Assembly: GCA_016721735.1 (NCBI GenBank)
Contig: JADKHM010000011.1
Span: forward strand, 1 to 36,564
Direction of reading: 5' to 3'
Origin: Flavobacterium sp.
GTDB taxonomy: Bacteria > Bacteroidota > Bacteroidia > Flavobacteriales > Flavobacteriaceae
DNA length: 36,564 nucleotides
Shown: positions 34,115 to 36,564 of the stretch, one piece after another
How positions within the stretch are numbered: position 1 is the first letter of the stretch
Layout of the letters: every line of letters begins with the position of its first letter
Notes under the pieces: model-generated
What the model was told of the DNA's origin: nothing
The model's input: the letters and a program-made list of their open reading frames with translations, nothing else
Databases searched by the model: none
Made by a program: the position numbers and the translations under genes

Positions 34115-34331
34115 TGGTGTACTTCATCTGTAGTGCAAATTTAGCCAAAATTCTTACATATTCTAAAATGAGGTAGATGTAAATGTATGTTTTAGAATGG
34201 TTTGTATGTAGGTGGTTTTGAATTGTCTTTCTGAAGGGGAAATATTTGCTCTAATCTTTCGAGGATTAGTTGCAACGATTATCGAAATGAAGTGAGTATG
34301 AAAAGGAGTATTAATTGAAATTTTAGAAATT

Positions 34332-35085
34332 ATGGCAAGACAGAAAGGCATAATTAAACTAAAAGGTACTATCGGGGATATTACCTTTTATAAAACCCAG
34401 GACGGGCACCTCGCTCGTGAAAAGGGCGGCATTGAAGCAAGCCGAATTAAAGTGACCCTGCGTTTCAAAGAACTCGTGAGAATGGTTCCGAGTTTGGTAG
34501 AGCTGGTAAAGCAGGAAAACTTTGCGAACTGCTATGAGAGCATTGCTGCTTAATTCTGCCGATGGCAGAATGGTGAGCCGTTTGACGCAAGCGATGGTGA
34601 AAGTGATTCAAGCGGATTTGGTCAATGAGCGTGGATTGCGAAACGTGATTGATGGTGAAGCGGAATTGCTGTTGGGCTTTGAATTTAACATTCGTGGAAA
34701 ATTGGGAACGAGTTTGTATGCGCCTTATATAAGCGCAATTGACCGACCTAATGGAAAGCTTACGTTAGACATTGACCCATTTGTTCCGACGAACATGATC
34801 GCGGCGCCATCAGGCACAACGCATTACAAGATTGTTTCTGCGGGAGCGGAAGTTGATTTTGAAGCGGAAGTGTTTGTAGTTGCCTCTGCTGAAACTGCCA
34901 TCCTACCTTGGGATGCAGTTTTGACAGCCCCCGTAAACCATTTGCATCTTGTAACACTTGCAAGCACCAAACCTTTGTTTGTGGCTTTGGGCATTGAGTT
35001 TTACCAGGAAGTAAACGGGCAAATGTACTCGTTGAAAAATGGAGCTTTTAACCCATTGGCATTGGTGAAAGTTAGTGGCTTGTAG
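34332..35085 (+). CDS. Conserved Bacteroidota protein of unknown function (MARQKG family), two frameshifts
   Basis: About 250 residues once two losses are allowed: AAA at 34449-34451 and AAAA at 34516-34519, each needing one more A. The corrected middle reads SDPAFQRTRENGSEFGRAGK followed by TLRTAMRALLLNSADGRM. The N-terminus MARQKGIIKLKGTIGDITFY looks like a compact basic beta-domain; the C-terminal half is beta-rich (GFEFNIRGKLGTSLYAPYIS). I recall similar N-termini as hypothetical proteins beside holin-like genes in Bacteroidota, but cannot verify this. No signal peptide. First gene of the cassette, followed 1 bp later by the DUF5675 gene. A structural particle role is possible, not shown. 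Confidence 0.7.
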
Positions 35086-35086
35086 A

Positions 35087-35482
35087 ATGGTTCTCATTCT
35101 ATTTAGAAAGTATTTCCCTGACGGAACAAACGGAAAACTTGAATGTGAAGGCAAACTCATTTGTAATACGATTGAATTGCCATGGAAGGAAAACGAGAAA
35201 AGGATTTCCTGCATTCCGGAAGGGGAATATTTTTTAAGAAAACGATACAGCAAAAAGTTTGATTGGCATTTGGAATTGGTTGCAGTTGAAAACAGAAGCT
35301 TGATTCTGATACACCCTGCGAACAATGCTTTGAGAGAATTGAATGGATGTATTGCGCCTGTAACGAAATTAAGTGGACCAGGATTAGGTCTTCAATCTCG
35401 GAAGGCATTTGCTAAGCTTAAAAGCTTGGTTTATGGCGCTTTAGATAGCGCCGAAAAAGTAAAAATTATTGTACAATCTTAA
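35087..35482 (+). CDS. DUF5675-family protein
   Basis: 131 residues from ATG 35087; an upstream GTG (35075) lies in the previous gene and is rejected. Pattern: LFRKYFPDGTNGKLECEGKL, CNTIELPWKENEKRISCIPE, GEYFLRKRYSKKFDWHLELV, LILIHPANNALRELNGCIAP and GPGLGLQSRKAFAKLKSLVY, matching DUF5675 with its IH-x-N...GCI block. That block resembles the HxxN...HGCxR core of L,D-transpeptidase-like folds, suggesting peptidoglycan action, though this is only a resemblance. The family occurs in phages and bacterial accessory cassettes. It starts 1 bp after the preceding stop. Confidence 0.85.
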   Translation: MVLILFRKYFPDGTNGKLECEGKLICNTIELPWKENEKRISCIPEGEYFLRKRYSKKFDWHLELVAVENRSLILIHPANNALRELNGCIAPVTKLSGPGLGLQSRKAFAKLKSLVYGALDSAEKVKIIVQS

Positions 35483-35493
35483 ATTGAATTATC

Positions 35494-36024
35494 ATGAAAA
35501 ATATTTTTGAAGCGAAAGCTCAAACCGCAATATTTGTAAAAAGCATCGCGTTATTGATGCTAGTATTTTTAGTAACCTTTGGCGTTACTAGTTGTAAAAA
35601 TGAAACTGCTCCTGCAGTAACTCCGCCAACAAACTATGAAAGTGTTTTGGACACGAAAGCCATTACGGTTCCTGTTGAAGTGGAAACAGAAAAGCAGTTA
35701 CAGGAATTGGGAACCAATTCTGAAATAGACTTCAAAAGTCTTTGCATTGGTGGCGGAGGAACAGCTGGGCAAGAAAGACGGACGCTTACTATTGGAGGTG
35801 GCCAAGCAGTACCTAGAAGTGCCACCGACATTGGAGGCACTGGCGTAACGCGCAGATTAGTAGCTATTGGAGGGAATGGTGTTGGTAGTGCTATGCCTCG
35901 AAATGCGACTGATATTGGCGGGCAAAGTTGCCCACGACAATTAGTGGAAATAGGCGGCAACCAGACGGGTCATAGATTGCTTGCTAATATTGGTGGTAAT
36001 GGTAGCGTGCCCAAAGAGCATTGA
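35494..36024 (+). CDS. Lipoprotein with degenerate IGG repeats
   Basis: 176 residues. A long signal peptide with lipobox VTSC near 31-34 is followed by a Thr/Pro/Glu linker (NETAPAVTPPTNYESVLDTK). From about residue 84 the chain is seven imperfect units of 12-16 residues, each beginning IGG and most containing Arg (IGGGGTAGQERRTLT, IGGGQAVPRSATD, IGGTGVTRRLVA, IGGNGVGSAMPRNATD, IGGQSCPRQLVE, IGGNQTGHRLLAN, IGGNGSVPKEH). Such Gly-rich short repeats may form a solenoid or flexible rod on the outer membrane. No family recognised. It is 11 bp downstream of the DUF5675 gene. Confidence 0.8.
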   Translation: MKNIFEAKAQTAIFVKSIALLMLVFLVTFGVTSCKNETAPAVTPPTNYESVLDTKAITVPVEVETEKQLQELGTNSEIDFKSLCIGGGGTAGQERRTLTIGGGQAVPRSATDIGGTGVTRRLVAIGGNGVGSAMPRNATDIGGQSCPRQLVEIGGNQTGHRLLANIGGNGSVPKEH

Positions 36025-36118
36025 ACGACCACTTACCCCATGAAATGCCTATTGGTGGACCCGGTATAACGAGAACTTAATTGATTTAGGAATTGTATCA
36101 TCTTTAAGTAAATTGATC

Positions 36119-36349
36119 ATGAACTTAGTACAACGAGCGAAAGCTCCGACACCGAAATTTTTTAAAGTGCTTCGCAATATCGGATTGGTTTTGGCGACCG
36201 TTGGTGGCACGATATTGGCGGCACCGATTGCCTTGCCGATTGTGGTTAGTAGTGCAGCAGGTTATTTGACTGTTGCTGGAGGCGTTTTGTCTGCCGTGAG
36301 CCAATTAACTACCAGTGATGACGACCTCAGCAACGCACAGAAAAGTTAA
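36119..36349 (+). CDS. Small holin-like membrane protein
   Basis: 76 residues from ATG 36119 (MNLVQRAKAPTPKFFKVLRN). Two hydrophobic helices follow (IGLVLATVGGTILAAPIALP, IVVSSAAGYLTVAGGVLSAV) after a basic N-terminus, then an acidic, polar tail (TSDDDLSNAQKS). Small size, two helices and Gly/Ala richness are holin-like. It lies 11 bp upstream of a second small membrane peptide. Confidence 0.8.
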   Translation: MNLVQRAKAPTPKFFKVLRNIGLVLATVGGTILAAPIALPIVVSSAAGYLTVAGGVLSAVSQLTTSDDDLSNAQKS

Positions 36350-36360
36350 TCTTAATTGCC

Positions 36361-36537
36361 ATGCACACTAATTTATCTATAAAAGTAGGCACGGCTGGCG
36401 GTACTTTTTTGAGTATCGTACCGAATATTCACTCGGCGGATGTACTGCGCACAGTGGTATTGGCGGCGCTTGGTGCCGTGGTGAGTTTCGCGTTTTCGTG
36501 GCTACTGAAATGGATATTGAAAAAGCGCAAAAAATAG
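36361..36537 (+). CDS. Single-helix holin-like peptide
   Basis: 58 residues, too short for many gene finders: MHTNLSIKVGTAGGTFLSIV, a hydrophobic helix VLRTVVLAALGAVVSFAFSW and a basic tail LLKWILKKRKK. Helix plus Lys/Arg end fits a class III-type holin or a small pore peptide. The start at 36361 is 11 bp after the preceding stop. It closes the cassette; 27 bp of window remain with nothing recognisable. Confidence 0.7.
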   Translation: MHTNLSIKVGTAGGTFLSIVPNIHSADVLRTVVLAALGAVVSFAFSWLLKWILKKRKK

Positions 36538-36564
36538 TTTGACTTGAGTTGTGGTGACTTTGAG

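Noticed and set aside
34163..34351. 62-residue minus-strand frame overlapping the cassette start
   Set aside because: Ser/Thr/Ile-rich shadow without a recognisable domain, overlapping the MARQKG start.

Overview
The window looks like a Bacteroidota chromosome, probably a flavobacterium or a Saprospiria/Chitinophagia relative. Two secreted proteins end in type IX secretion (T9SS) C-terminal sorting domains. Promoters match the Bacteroidota -7 element TAnnTTTG, and start codons follow A-rich leaders with no clear Shine-Dalgarno. I cannot assign a genus. Most genes are accessory or stress related rather than core housekeeping.

Layout. (1) 1-3937, minus: a type I restriction HsdR subunit followed after 9 bp by a metallo-beta-lactamase-fold protein that runs off the window; both are frameshifted many times. 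(2) 4058-14334, all minus: a run of degradative enzymes (CLCA-like metallopeptidase, papain-like cysteine peptidase, GH19 muramidase/chitinase, patatin phospholipase, GH75 chitosanase) mixed with small membrane proteins, a secreted unknown, and a coiled-coil/beta-barrel envelope protein. Palindromic REP-like repeats lie between some of them. (3) 14536-17200, plus: lipoprotein, polytopic membrane protein, NarX-type histidine kinase and NarL-type response regulator, preceded by a very long hairpin. (4) 17341-18702, plus: a T9SS-secreted PQQ-type sugar dehydrogenase. (5) 18798-27388: a mutagenesis/SOS neighbourhood with an atypical pyruvate-kinase-like protein, a second DnaE polymerase, DinB, a divergent LexA/S24-type repressor with palindromic operators, a HigBA toxin-antitoxin pair and a SRAP (YedK) protein. 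Heptanucleotide repeats lie directly upstream of dnaE, dinB and SRAP. (6) 27571-31549: a truncated cupin, then a plus-strand operon psuK-psuG-PhyH dioxygenase-TIM-barrel isomerase. (7) 31618-33360, minus: a kelch/Ig/T9SS surface protein. (8) 33370-34331: mostly noncoding, with two fragments of a tmRNA 3' end that look like attachment-site scars. (9) 34332-36537, plus: a compact cassette of an unnamed conserved protein, a DUF5675 protein, a lipoprotein with IGG repeats and two holin-like peptides.

Region 5 reads as a damage-response unit: the S24 repressor probably self-cleaves and controls divergent dinB and the polymerase. Regions 2 and 9 both combine cell-wall-active or lytic enzymes with holin-like membrane proteins. 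They are the best candidates for an undescribed lysis, bacteriocin or effector system, but no delivery machinery is visible.

Quality caution. About 15 single-base frameshifts, those I could resolve being mostly losses from A/T or G/C homopolymers, break otherwise coherent proteins at 1-3.9, 6.0-7.1, 10.5-14.3 and 34.4-34.5 kb. The 19 kb between 14.5 and 33.4 kb has none. This may be local sequencing error or real decay of accessory genes; the sequence alone cannot decide.
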